DNA from: Chlamydomonas sphaeroides | Lineage: Eukaryota; Chlorophyta; Chlorophyceae; Chlamydomonadales; Chlamydomonadaceae | Direction of reading: 5' to 3' | DNA length: 54,135 nt | Assembly: GCA_001662425.1 (NCBI GenBank) | Contig: BDDC01000096.1 | Location: 56,264-110,398, forward strand | Part shown: piece by piece, positions 35,001-45,030 of the stretch | Position numbering within the stretch: position 1 is the stretch's first letter | Layout of the letters: each line of letters starts with the position of its first letter | Program-made: the position numbers and the translations under genes | Notes under the pieces: generated by a model | The model's input: the letters and a program-made list of their open reading frames with translations, nothing else | What the model was told of the DNA's origin: nothing | Database searches by the model: none

Positions 35001-35324
35001 GGTGTGTGGAGAGCAATGGGGTATGAGACAAAGCGGTGGCCGCGTGCGTTAGCTAGTTGGCGCGGCGGGAGACCTGGCCGGCTCGGGCCCACGGGTCTCG
35101 GAGCCGCGCTGGCAGCTGGCTGCGCCCTCGCCTGTCGAGCCTGCCCGCAGACACACGACAGAGAGCCACTGTATCCGTTGCCACGGGCGCGGTGTGAAGG
35201 ACTCACCGAGAGGAGGAGACGCGGTCGCGAGGGATGCCGTTCCATGCGCCTTGGAGGCCACCTCGCGCGGCTGCTGCAGCGCCTCGGTCGGGCCGCTAGG
35301 GCTCAGGTCGTGCAGCGGCTGCAT
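26075..35324 (-). CDS. Giant Ala/Gly-rich, largely disordered protein of unknown function (about 2,096 residues)
   Basis: Eleven exons join in consistent phase: 35207-35324, 34668-34913, 34207-34554, 33540-33959, 32831-33240, 32444-32555, 31562-31930, 27871-31098, 27310-27467, 27085-27123 and 26075-26917. The start is the ATG at 35324. Composition is dominated by Ala, Gly, Ser, Pro, Asp and Glu, with poly-Ala and poly-Gly runs and an acidic EEDEEDEDEDAGG stretch, so most of it should be disordered. A short helical motif recurs: ALVHCGESVPRAANIAEA, ALVHCGQSVGRAAELAEL, SLVALGEPVLEAVEQ and ALVALGEPVEEAVEVVE. A basic MRRRRSSGVRF segment occurs near the end of exon 8. The 39-base exon 10 uses a GC donor and is the weakest part. 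No known family was recognised, and the product could equally be nuclear or cytoplasmic. Intron phase and frame maintained over 6.3 kb of coding sequence argue strongly for a real gene. Confidence 0.7.
27281..27304. repeat. Intronic (CACTGGCC)3 tandem repeat
   Basis: Three exact 8-base units lie just inside the intron after exon 9 of the giant Ala-rich gene (exon end 27310). Confidence 0.6.
32697..32756. repeat. Intronic C/G-rich minisatellite
   Basis: About three imperfect units of 16-19 bases with the core CCCACCACCGGGGGCC sit in the intron between exons 5 and 6 of the giant Ala-rich gene. Confidence 0.6.
34641..34660. repeat. Intronic (CCCTG)4 tandem repeat
   Basis: Four exact 5-base units lie just downstream of exon 2 of the giant Ala-rich gene. 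Confidence 0.6.
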
Positions 35325-36448
35325 CGTGCGGGCTAGCAGCTAGTCCCTCTAGGCTGCGCTGAGACGCGCGACCGCGCGCCTCGTCGCGGGAAGTTGGGAA
35401 TTGGACGAGAGAATATGACGAAACGCAGAGTTGACAGGCGTGGCTTACACAGCGCGTGTTGTGAATAGTGTGTGCCTGCGCAGCCTGGGCCGAGGGGCTT
35501 ATGCCCGAGGCGCTTCCGTGATCGGCTTCCGCGATCGCGCCGACCAAAACTGCCCACGCTGCAGACCCCTGATGGTGCGTTACCGCTCTCCACACCGTCG
35601 AGAAACGCAGAGCGCTGCAGGAACGACATGCCATTAGCACGAGCAAGGCCAGCACCTGCAGCTGCCGCCATCCTCCCGGCGCGTTCAGTGCGCAGCTCAG
35701 GAAACACCGCAACACCATGCCAGCGCCACTCATTTATGCTTCATGGCACAACAATAACTAGTGAGTTGGGTTCATAGATAAGGGTTTCGCGGGGGGCGCG
35801 CCGCGCCGGCCGGGGCTGCGCCAGCACCGGACCCCCCCCGCAAGGATGCACACCAGCGTCAGCAGCAGCAGCAGCATTCAGGCCACAACACGACAAGGCA
35901 GCGACAACAAAACGTTTTAGGAAAGACCCCGCAGAAACAAATCGACCCGGCTGACAACACCCCGCGCACAGCACACGTTACGATCACTTTATACCCGACT
36001 GCCGCGCATGCCCACTTGCATGCCGCACCGCCCTGCCATGCCCACACCACCCGCCTCGCGCCGTACACAACCACAGCCGCACCGCGGCGGGATTCAATGG
36101 ACTCCATCCGGACCCGCCCCAGGGGCCCATCAAGCCACGCCTGCCTGTCAACTCTAGGGGCCGCACTAAACCGCACGCGCCTCGCCCTCGGGGTCACCGC
36201 GCAACATGACACGAAACCGCTGCTGCCTAGCACGCAAGCGCTGCACCCTCCTCTCCTGAAAACCTCCTCCTCCTCCGTGCAAGTGCCGTACGATATGGTA
36301 CAGCACAAGCTCGCGCCGAGCTCCGCTCGAGCTACTAGTACGTAATACGGTATCACATCCACCTCGCGAGCGACCTAGCCTCTGCGACGACAAGCCGCCG
36401 GGCGGCACAGCGCCCGCCCTCCGCCTTCTCAACCGCCTTGGCAACCCC
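35325..36448. other. Intergenic region between FTR1 and the giant Ala-rich gene
   Basis: About 1.1 kb between two minus-strand genes, holding the FTR1 3' UTR and the promoter of the Ala-rich gene. A minus-strand TGTAA occurs near 35,444. Open frames here have no splice support and match no known protein. Confidence 0.45.
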
Positions 36449-39400
36449 TCACTGCGGCCCGGTCTTGGCCTCCTCGCCGCCCACCTTGGCCGGCGCCTCC
36501 AGCGGCCCCTGCCGGGCCTCCCCCTCGCCCTCGACCACCAGCTCCACACTGGGCGCGCCAACCGGCTGCGCGCCCTCGCCCTCGGCCTTCACCTCCCGCG
36601 CCGCCGGGCCCTCCAGCTGCGGCACCTCGCTGACCGGGTCCACGCCCATGCCGCCCACCAGCGCGCCGCCGTGGCCCTGCTCCGCCAGCACGTCAGCGTC
36701 CAGCGCCTCCTGAGCCGCGCGCGCCTCGGCCTCCTTGGCCAGGCGCTTCTGCTCGCGCGTGTGCTTGTAGTCGGCGTCAAAGAGGGTGCCGCGAAAGGCC
36801 TTCCACACGGCAATGACGAGCACAATGGCCCAGTAGCAGGCGTATGAGATGAGCTCCACCGCGGAGGGCTTGTCCTGCGGCCGACGCGGGGTTGGGGCGG
36901 GGTGCGGTGGGGGGGGGGGGGGAGAATGNNNNNNNNNNNNNNNNNNNNNNNNNNNNNNNNNNNNNNNNNNNNNNNNNNNNNNNNNNNNNNNNNNNNNNNN
37001 NNNNNNNNNNNNNNNNNNNNNNNNNNNNNNNNNNNNNNNNNNNNNNNNNNNNNNNNNNNNNNNNNNNNNNNNNNNNNNNNNNNNNNNNNNNNNNNNNNNN
37101 NNNNNNNNNNNNNNNNNNNNNNNNNNNNNNNNNNNNNNNNNNNNNNNNNNNNNNNNNNNNNNNNNNNNNNNNNNNNNNNNNNNNNNNNNNNNNNNNNNNN
37201 NNNNNNNNNNNNNNNNNNNNNNNNNNNNNNNNNNNNNNNNNNNNNNNNNNNNNNNNNNNNNNNNNNNNNNNNNNNNTGTGTTGCGGCCGGGACCCGGGCG
37301 GCACACGCCAGACCTGCTGGCTGCTTGGCGTCTACGCCAGCGCATGACCGTGACCCTTCATGCCACCGAAGTCGCCCCTTCAGCCCGCCGCCCTCAGGCC
37401 CCTTGCTGGCCCCCGCCCCACCTGGTAGCCAAACACGGCGCGCGCCAGCGCGAAGAAGCGCCTGCGGTTCTGCTCGTCCGTGGGCTCGGTGCCCTTGGGG
37501 TCGATGTCGCTGCAGCAGGCGCTCCAGTCCCACAGCGGCACCATGTACCAGGGCCGCTCGTCCATCCAGGGCGAGCAGTAGCCAAAGGCGCCCGCGTTCA
37601 TCAGCGCAAACGTGCCCAGCAGGATCTGGGGTCAGTGAGCAGGGATGGGAGGAGGGCCAGGGGCGGGTCAGCAGGGCCGATGAAGACAGAGCGGCTTCGT
37701 ACGGCGGCAGCAGCCACAGCCGTTGCGGCGAGCGCAGCAGCGGTGCAGGCGGTGGCAGGTTGCAATGGGCACGTGCAAGCGGTCCACGGGGGCTCTGCTC
37801 ACCTGGCCAGCAGCGATGAAGAAGATGATGATTCCCATGATGATGACCAGCCACTTGATGTGCTTGACCTGCAGGTTCCACGTTACCGCACATGGAGTGC
37901 CATGGGCAGAGCCCGGGTTCAGAGCCGGGCCGTGCGGCGAAACCTGGCGCCAGGCTGGCTGCACTCCCCGGGCCTTGCCCTACTGTCCTTCGCAGCTCGC
38001 TTCGCCTGACCCACATTATAGCCCTCCAGCGCTCACCGTCTTGCCAGAGTAGAAGAGCAGCATGCCCACCAGCACGCCCGCGCCAATGCCCACGAAGGCG
38101 GCAAGCGGGATGGCGCTAAGCTTGACGTTGCCCAGGCCGCCCAGGAACACGACGCTCTCAATGCCCTCGCGCACCACCGTGGTGAACACCAGCACGAAGA
38201 TGTTCCATTTCTCCTGCACGCGGCAAGGTGGGTGGCGCGGCGGTGGTGAGCACGTGCGAGGGAGGGCCACAAGCAGCGCCGCAACCAGTGGCAGGCAGCC
38301 ACAGGGGCAGCCTCAGCTTCTGCGCAAGCGCCGCGCACCTTGCGGGTGGGCTCAGACATGTCGCGGCCCTCGGCGTCGGCGATGATGTTGTCGGGGTTCG
38401 CGTCGGTGGCCGACTCGTCACCTGCCACGATGGCGGCCTTGTCAGCCGACTCAATGTCGGTGCTCGCGTTGGCTGCCGCCAGCGCCAGCGCCTTCCCGTC
38501 GCTGCCCTTGTCGGAGCTGTCCAGGGAGGTCTTGGCGTCGGCCTTGAGCGCAACGGCCGAAGCCGACGAGACGCTGGTGAGGGTGGGGGAAGTGATCAGG
38601 CTGGCGCTGGCCGCGGGCGCCAGCGTCGACTTGTCGGCCGGCGTCTTTGGCTCCCCGTCCTTGCTGGCGGTCTCTGAGTCGGACGCGGCGGTCGCATCGC
38701 GCATCTCGGCCGTCGCGGCGGCGGCGCCTGCAGCAATGGCAGCGGCCTCCTCCGCCTCACGGGCCTTCTCCACCTGCGGAGCACATGAGGAGGGTCGGCG
38801 GTGACGAGGGAGGCGGAGATGTCAGCGGAGGCCGCGTCTGCCACTCCACGAGTCGCTGCTGGGTAGCGTAGCATCGCGGATGGGCTCAGACCGGCCTGAT
38901 CTAGCCAGTCAATCAGCCGGCCAACGCACCCTCTCAGCCCGTGAACCCTGCCCCAGGACCATGCCAGCGCCAGCCGACCCACCTTCTCTTTGACTGCTGC
39001 CTCAAGCCGGCGCTTCCACTTCTCCTCCCAGCCCACGAAGCGCAGCATGGCAAATCCAAGGATGGTGAGCAGGAAGGCCGCGATCCAGCTGATGATGCCC
39101 TTAAACCAGTCGCGGTTCGGGCCGCGGAAAAGGTTGTTTTGGAGCGTGTAATAGACGACGATAAAGATGATGCCGAAGATAATACTGATGCCCACGCCCG
39201 CGGCCACGCCCCACCATACTGTACGGGACGGAAGGGGACACGGCACGGGAAAAGCGTGTGGGAGCAGGTGCGGTTAGGGTAGACGTGGGCTGAGTAGCGC
39301 ACGCGCAAGTGCGGTTGGAAATGTTCGGGATGGAGAGGGGGCAGCGAAGTTGATGCTTCGGCACACCGCCGGTCAAGGGCCGTTGGGTCGGACTGGTGGG

Positions 39401-39602
39401 ACACGGATGCCCCCAGTCGGGCACGCCTGGCTGCGCTTCCCCAGACGGGCAGCATTGGCCCCACCGCACCTGCTCTCTTAAGAAGAGGCTTAGCTCGGTT
39501 AAGAAACTGCAGCAGCACGCCACAGATGATGGACGCCTCAATTGTCTCTCGGAAAAGGATGAACAGGGCAATGACCGAGAAGTACTCCTCCATGGTCGCC
39601 AT
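36449..39602 (-). CDS. FTR1: FTR1 family high-affinity iron permease (plasma membrane)
   Basis: FTR1 imports ferric iron produced by a partner multicopper ferroxidase. Seven exons keep phase: 39470-39602, 38983-39218, 38339-38773, 38037-38213, 37803-37868, 37422-37625 and 36449-36874, about 558 residues. The diagnostic REXXE iron-binding motifs are RETIEAS in the first membrane helix and REGIES in a later one. Further helices include IISWIAAFLLTILGFAMLRF, GIGAGVLVGMLLFYSG, WLVIIMGIIIFFIAAG and YACYWAIVLVIAVW. The third exon adds about 145 hydrophilic Ala/Ser/Asp/Lys-rich residues, an enlarged loop compared with fungal FTR1. The C-terminus is a Glu/Ala-rich cytosolic tail. The run of Ns at 36929-37276 falls wholly in the last intron, since AVFGYQ joins DKPSAVE as in other algal FTR1s. 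Iron-responsive regulation is expected from the family but no element was identified. Confidence 0.92.
36929..37276. other. Assembly gap (348 Ns) within the last FTR1 intron
   Basis: Unknown bases directly follow a long poly-G run (about 36908-36922), a common cause of failed sequencing. The gap length may be an estimate. Confidence 0.95.
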
Positions 39603-40842
39603 GGCTGCTACCGGCGGGAGGCTCTGAGCCTCTCACGCCGTGCGCCGGTGTCGGGGAGCTTGAGGGCAAGCCCTTCTACCGAACTCGCCGCCGGTGCAAA
39701 CGCACGAGGCGTACGCTTCGAGCGCCCGCAACGTAACGAACGAGTAGCTGATGCTACGGCGTCTGGTGATGCAGCGTGAGCTGTCGGGCGGTGATCAGGT
39801 TAGAGGGCCTCCTGTGCTGTGCGTTCTGGCGAGCTGGAAATGGCCTCGGCGGCCGTTAAACTATTTGTCCGGATTTGTAAAAGACGAGGCAAGCGGCAAC
39901 ATATGGAGTGCCGTTGCTCGACTATGGACGTGGCTGTGCAAGTGCGCTTGGCGTGTGCCCAGCGGACGTGTCGTACGAAAAAAGCGATCGAGTCCAAGAC
40001 GCCTCGACAGAGACATCTTCTTTCAACATAATCATGAGTACGCGGTTTAACAACTCGGCTTTCGCTGGTGCAGTTGGGCGGCTGCGGCACGCGTTCAGCT
40101 GCGCCCCGGCTCGCGCAATCCATTCGTAGACAAAGCCAGCACACACATGTACCATAAAAAATATCAGGATTGCGCAGATGAATTCTCTCCGCCAGGTCCC
40201 GAGCCATGCACACCCGTGTCGGTCCAGGCGCCACAGGCGCGTGGCCAGCCACGCGCCAAGGAAAGGCCGAGCGCAGGTCTACAGTGCGATCCGCTGTACT
40301 GAAACCTCCATCGCATTGCATGATGTCCGCGTGGTGCCCGCCATATTCACGTGCACATGCGGCATGTGTCCCGCCGCCGCTTGCAAGCCTCAAGCGGCTT
40401 CGCCACCTTGAACATCGACGGTTGCCTCCATTCCTAGCCGCCGTGGTAGCTGTGCTGCTCCATGCAGCGGCCGCGGTGGCTAGACAGTTCCTGCTGTACC
40501 CTGGGCTGGACTTCCATGGCCTGAGCCTGTGCCACGGGGCTTGCCGAGGCATGGGGTTCCCGACGAAAACGGGTTGCGCAGAGGCGGTGCTTGCCGGGGC
40601 TTAGCAGCCGCAATGTCGCGGTGGGTGGGGGCCGCGGCGGTTCTGCTTTTGGGCCCGGATTCGGCACGCTGCGGCTCCCATGCCGGCTCTCTTGGACCGT
40701 TCCCACAGCGCGGCGGCAGTCGCTCGCCGGCGCACAGACGCCACCGCCACATTGCGAGCACACCACTGCTGCCTCACAGTGGCCTCCACGCCATACACCT
40801 GCCGCTCACAGCAGCGCACAGTCACTGCTCGCACCGTCTACG
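39603..40842. promoter_or_regulatory. Divergent upstream region shared by FTR1 and the secreted Cys-rich gene
   Basis: About 1.24 kb lie between the two start codons. The section 39.85-40.4 kb is notably lower in GC than the flanking genes. No coding exon or named regulatory element was recognised, so shared regulation is only suggested by geometry. Confidence 0.4.
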
Positions 40843-43800
40843 ATGCAGCGGCCCTCGGCCCGGCCGGCGCTGCCGGCGCTGCTGCTGCTGCTCCTGCTCG
40901 CGCAGCTCTCGTCCTCCACGGCCCAGGAGGCCACGGCACGGCCCCCGCCGAAAGCACGTCACCGCCCTCCCCCTGCCGCCACGCTCGACCCGCCGAGCGA
41001 CGACGCCGGCCCCGAGCCCGCACCCGAGCCCCAGGCCGCGCCCGAACCCCAGAGCCGGGAAAGCGGCGCCTCGCAGCGCTCGTCCAATGGGCCCCAGCAG
41101 GCCGAGCAGCAGCAGCAGCAGGCGCAGCAGGCGCAGCAGCAGCAGGGGCAGCAGCAGCAGCAGCAGCAGCAGCAGGCGCAGCAGCAGCAGCAGCAGCAAC
41201 CCCGCGCGGGTGCGCAGCAGGCCCTGCTGGCGCCCCAGGAGGAGTGTGCCGAGATTGCTGTCAAGGCCAGCCACCTGGAGCTGGCGGGCATGGCCGAGGT
41301 CATCGTGACGGGTGCGCGCGAAGGGGGCTCCCTGGCTGCCGTACGCAAGGGGCGTACGGTACGAGTGGTATAACTTGTGGAGATGCGCCGTACGGGAAAG
41401 CGACGGAGGGTATTGCGGGGCACCGTTCCGGGCCCCCCGTGTTTGGGACGGGGCTGGATGCCTGCGGGAGCAGAATGAGGCAGCGCACAGCGGGCAGGCG
41501 ACGCAAGCAGGCCCGTGTGGGTTGGCCCTGGCGGGCGCCGTGGCGGTACAGAGCGTGTCACGAGCGCCGTGCAGCCGAAGCGACAGCAGCCAGCCGGCAC
41601 ACCTGACGAAGCCCGCTCCGTCCCAGCACCGGTGCCCAGCCAACTCATTACCCCTGCGCCACTGCCCCGCTGCCCCGCCGGGGCTACCTGCTGCTCCGCC
41701 CTGCCCCGCCGGCCCCCTCCTCGCAGGCGTGGTGCTGGCAGCGGGCGCCGGCGCGGGGCGCTGCCACGTCAACGGCACGCTTGTGCCGGCGCCCGACAGC
41801 GACCCCTCCTCCTCTGGCGGCGACGACGAGCAGCCCGCTGCCTCCCCTTCGGGCACCTCCTTCATCCTGCTTGGGCTGCAGTGCGTGCACAAGGGCCTCG
41901 TGCGCTGCCGCCAGGTGGGACCAGGCGTGTCTGGGGGCTGGGAAAGGGGCAGCCGGAGGGTGGCGACTTGCTCGCGGCCGGTTGCTTGGCGGCCATACGT
42001 GGCACCTGGGCTGGAGCAAATAAGTCTGCACGTGTCGGGCGGGGTCCTGAGCCGCCCTAGCGCGCATGCTCCGGCGCCGCCCCGCCCGCTCCCCGCAGCA
42101 TCCGGGCGACGGCGGCGACTGCCTGGTGCTGGTGGAGGCGCCCGTGCTGCCGGACTCGCAGCCCTGCGCGCTCACGGGCGGCCAGCGGTACATGTTCATG
42201 CTGCAGGTGCGCCCATTAAGGGGGGCGACTGGGGCCGCAGCCGGGTGGGGCTGCAGGAGAGGGAAGGGCGGCGGCGTTCCCAGGAAGGGGCGGGAAGGGG
42301 CCTTGAAGGGGTGAGCATGGGGTCTGGAGGGGATCTGCAGTATTGGTACAAGCCATAGCTGGTCGCCTTACACAAGGCGGAGACATCTGCTGGGGGCTCC
42401 AATGGGCGAAGCATGCGGTCAGGAAGAGGCTCCGCACCGGACATGTGCTCAGCGGGTGGCAGCGGCGGTAGGTGCACAGTGGCGGACAGCCATGGGGCGG
42501 ACGACGGCGTCCCGTCGCTATCTAAATTCATGCTGTTGGTGCTCGGGGGGGCGGGCGGGCGCCCGGGTTGAGGCATTGAGCAGGGCAGGGCAGAGGAGGG
42601 GCGGCGGCTGCAGGCGGGGACGGCAACGAACGCGCCAGGAAGCGGTTGGCAGCCGCACCGCCGCGCGTTCTGGATCCATACGACCACTTGCCCGTGACAT
42701 GTCCGTGCGGTTGGAGAGCCCCGGCGGCAGCGCGGTTGGGCGCTGGCCTTCGTGCCCCAACACGCTGCGCACACCTGCATCCGTCCACCGGTTCCGCGAG
42801 CGCCCTCAGGCAGCTGCCGTCCAAAACCCCGCCTGCGCCCCTCCCTCGTCCGTCTCCGCTGTCAGGACACGCCCGGACCCTGCCCCGGCTACTACTACGC
42901 CGCCTTCCAGCGCGCCTACCACTCCATCCGCCGGCCGCTGGGCGGCACTGGCTGCTCCTTCTTCCCCTCCTTTCCCCCCGTGGACGACATGGCGAACAGG
43001 GTGGGGCCCGGCCGCCCGGGGAAGCAAGGGGACCCGGGGGGTGGCGGGTCGCGGCCAGCTACCGGAGCGGTGCGGGCGGGCGGGCTGGGCAGACAGCTGC
43101 GGCTGACGTAAGGGCGGGCAGAGCTGGGCAGCGGGCGGGAATACCGGAAGGCCTTCCACAGCCGCCCTGCAAGGTTGGCCATCAGGGCTGGCGCCGGCCG
43201 GCCGGCGCGAGAAGATTCGCCGCCCCCACGTATGCCCCTGCCGCCGCCCCCATGATGCAGATCAACGGCCAGTGCGCGGGCGACACAGTGGCGGAGTGTG
43301 AGGTGGACCGCTGCGACCCAGGGGTCACCCGCTCGCCCTGCGCCAACGACACCGCCACCGCCTGCGACATGAAGCGCTGCAAGGGTGGGCGGACTGCTGT
43401 TGGCCAAGACTGGGCAAGCGTCGGTGCCAAATGGCGGCACCCGCGTGTCACTGTGGCCCTGCCAGCTCCCGCCGCGAGCAATATGTAGCGAAGGACGTCG
43501 CAAGGGCCAGAGTGTGGGTCACAACCCCCCGCTTACACCCTGCAGGAAAGTTCATGTACTACAATGCGATCATGGTGAGCCCCTTCTGTCCGGCATGTAT
43601 GGCACATACGGCAGCCCGCGCATAAGCGCAGGCCTACCTAGGCTCGCGAGATCACGAGATTGCGAGATGATTCGACATGCCACATACGCTTCAGCTGGCC
43701 CAATGCGCCCTTCCGCATCGCCGACATCCCTTTGTCCCACCCCTCGCCCACCTTCCCTCCCCTACCTCCTCGCTCCCTCCGCAGCCCTCGGAGACCTGCT

Positions 43801-43976
43801 ACGAGCTGTTCTCGTACCGCACCTCCGGCCTCCCCGTAAACTGCTACGGCCAGCGCTACATCGCCAATCGCATCCGCGAGATCGAGCTGCAGCAGGCGCT
43901 CAGCAACGCCACGAGGGCGGCGGAGCTCATGTCACAGCAGGCGGCGGCGCAGGCAGCCGAGGGGGACGGCCGGTAG
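40843..43976 (+). CDS. Secreted Cys-rich protein with poly-Gln segment (unknown function)
   Basis: Seven exons in phase give about 414 residues: 40843-41311, 41727-41914, 42099-42206, 42866-43000, 43261-43384, 43546-43574 and 43785-43976. A clear signal peptide opens the protein (ALPALLLLLLLAQLSSSTAQ). A Pro/Glu-rich stretch and a Gln-rich run encoded mostly by CAG follow. The remaining two thirds contain regularly spaced cysteines (LQCVHKGLVRC, GDCLVL, PGPCPGYYY, GQCAGDTVAECEVDRCD, CANDTATACDMKRC, SETCYELF, VNCYGQRY) and Asn-glycosylation sequons (NGT, NDT, NAT). This points to an extracellular or cell-wall protein held by disulfides. The C-terminal NRIREIELQQALSNATRAAE is a predicted amphipathic helix. 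No domain family was recognised. It lies head to head with FTR1. Confidence 0.75.
41104..41205 (+). repeat. CAG-rich coding repeat (poly-Gln/Ala)
   Basis: Tandem CAG codons interrupted by GCG and GGG encode the Gln-rich segment of the secreted Cys-rich protein. Confidence 0.8.
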
Positions 43977-44132
43977 CGGTGGTGAGGGGGCAGCGAGTGA
44001 GCGGCCCCACCGTGATCGGTATGTGTGAGCAGCCGGGAGTATGTGGTGGGGCCCGCTTGATCTGGGGCGGGGGGCTGTGGCCGCTGCAAATGTTCCTGCA
44101 TACGGTACATCTGCTGGATTGCACGACACCCC

Positions 44133-44717
44133 ATGAATACCTGGACGGGGCCCACTCCCCGGCAGCGGGAGAACCTGCGCATATATATCATCGAGGTTGG
44201 ATTCACGTCCGACACGGGACACATGGTCAAACAAACGGAGAAGGCGGCACAACACGCCGAGCTTCGCGACTTCCTCCGGTCCCCCGAAGGCGGCGGGTGG
44301 AAAAACGTGTGCTACGGCGCAGACACGGTTGTTACTATAGGGCACGCGGGCACGGTGTGCCGTAACATGGTCTCGCTTCTGCGCACCCTCGGCGTGGACC
44401 CGGACGACGCTCGCACTGCAGCGAGTAAGGTAGCGGCCAAAGCACGAATGTATATCCAGGCCCTTGTCTCGAAACGCTGGGAGCTAGCTCGCCCCACCGG
44501 CAGACCGCACGGGCGCATCAGCTAACCAAGGCGGGGGCCGGGGGGGGCGGTGCGTCGCCCCCCTCGCCCCCACCTGCATGATGAGATCCCCCCCTCGCCT
44601 CACCCCCTCCTATCTCACGGTGGCGGAGGCAGGTGGTCCTAGACCCTGCACGCCCCGCCCCCTTAATTCACCCTAGGCGGCCCTGCCCCAGGGTACTTAT
44701 TTCTATTTCTATTTCTG
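44133..44717 (+). mobile_element. 5'-truncated non-LTR retrotransposon fragment (C-terminal end of reverse transcriptase protein)
   Basis: The frame 44133-44525 (130 codons) reads IYIIEVGFTSDTGH, then EKAAQHAELRDFL, GGWKNV, VTIGHAGTVCRNMVSLLRTLG and KARMYIQALVSKRWEL. This order (IxEVGxTSDT, a Gln-His-xx-Leu helix, a GxxGT turn and a helical tail with xxRRxLE) is how reverse-transcriptase polyproteins of algal non-LTR elements end. No polymerase YADD box or endonuclease is present, so the copy is 5'-truncated or spliced to unrelated DNA. After about 170 bases without coding potential, it ends in a TATTTC-type simple repeat (about 44697-44717), the kind of tail such elements leave. It could also be a host gene captured from an element. 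Confidence 0.45.
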
Positions 44718-44843
44718 CTGGATTTTTGATGGCCCTCGCCGGGAGTGGACGGCGGCGCGGCTCCTGGCGGGCTGGCGGCGGGCTAGGCGACGGCGGGTTC
44801 CAAGGGTCACAAGTTGGCAGATAGTACCGCTGCCAAGGAGGGC

Positions 44844-45030
44844 CCCGAGCAGCTGGAGATGAAGGGTGAGATGGGGGCGGCAGGCAGGGCTGAGATGAGA
44901 GGCCGTGGCAGAGGCGTGCCGTGTAGCGGCGCTGGGCGGCGTGTGGAGCGAGGTGGGCCGGCAGGAGCTGCAGGAGGCGGGCGCGGTGGCGCTGTTGACG
45001 CTTGGGGAGCCGGCGGAGGCAGCGGTGTAG
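44844..45030 (+). pseudogene. Broken, inverted copy of the last exon of the giant Ala-rich gene
   Basis: The translation begins EQLEMKGEMGAAG. After a frame change near 44,900 it continues ACRVAALGGVWSEVGRQ and LLTLGEPAEAAV, then stops at 45028-45030. The giant gene's last exon reads EQLEMEGEMGAAG, ACRVAALGGVWSEVGRQ and LVALGEPVEEAV in the same order, but on the opposite strand about 18 kb away. The frame change and the early stop show that this copy is not an intact gene. It sits directly after the simple-repeat tail of the retrotransposon fragment. Confidence 0.7.
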
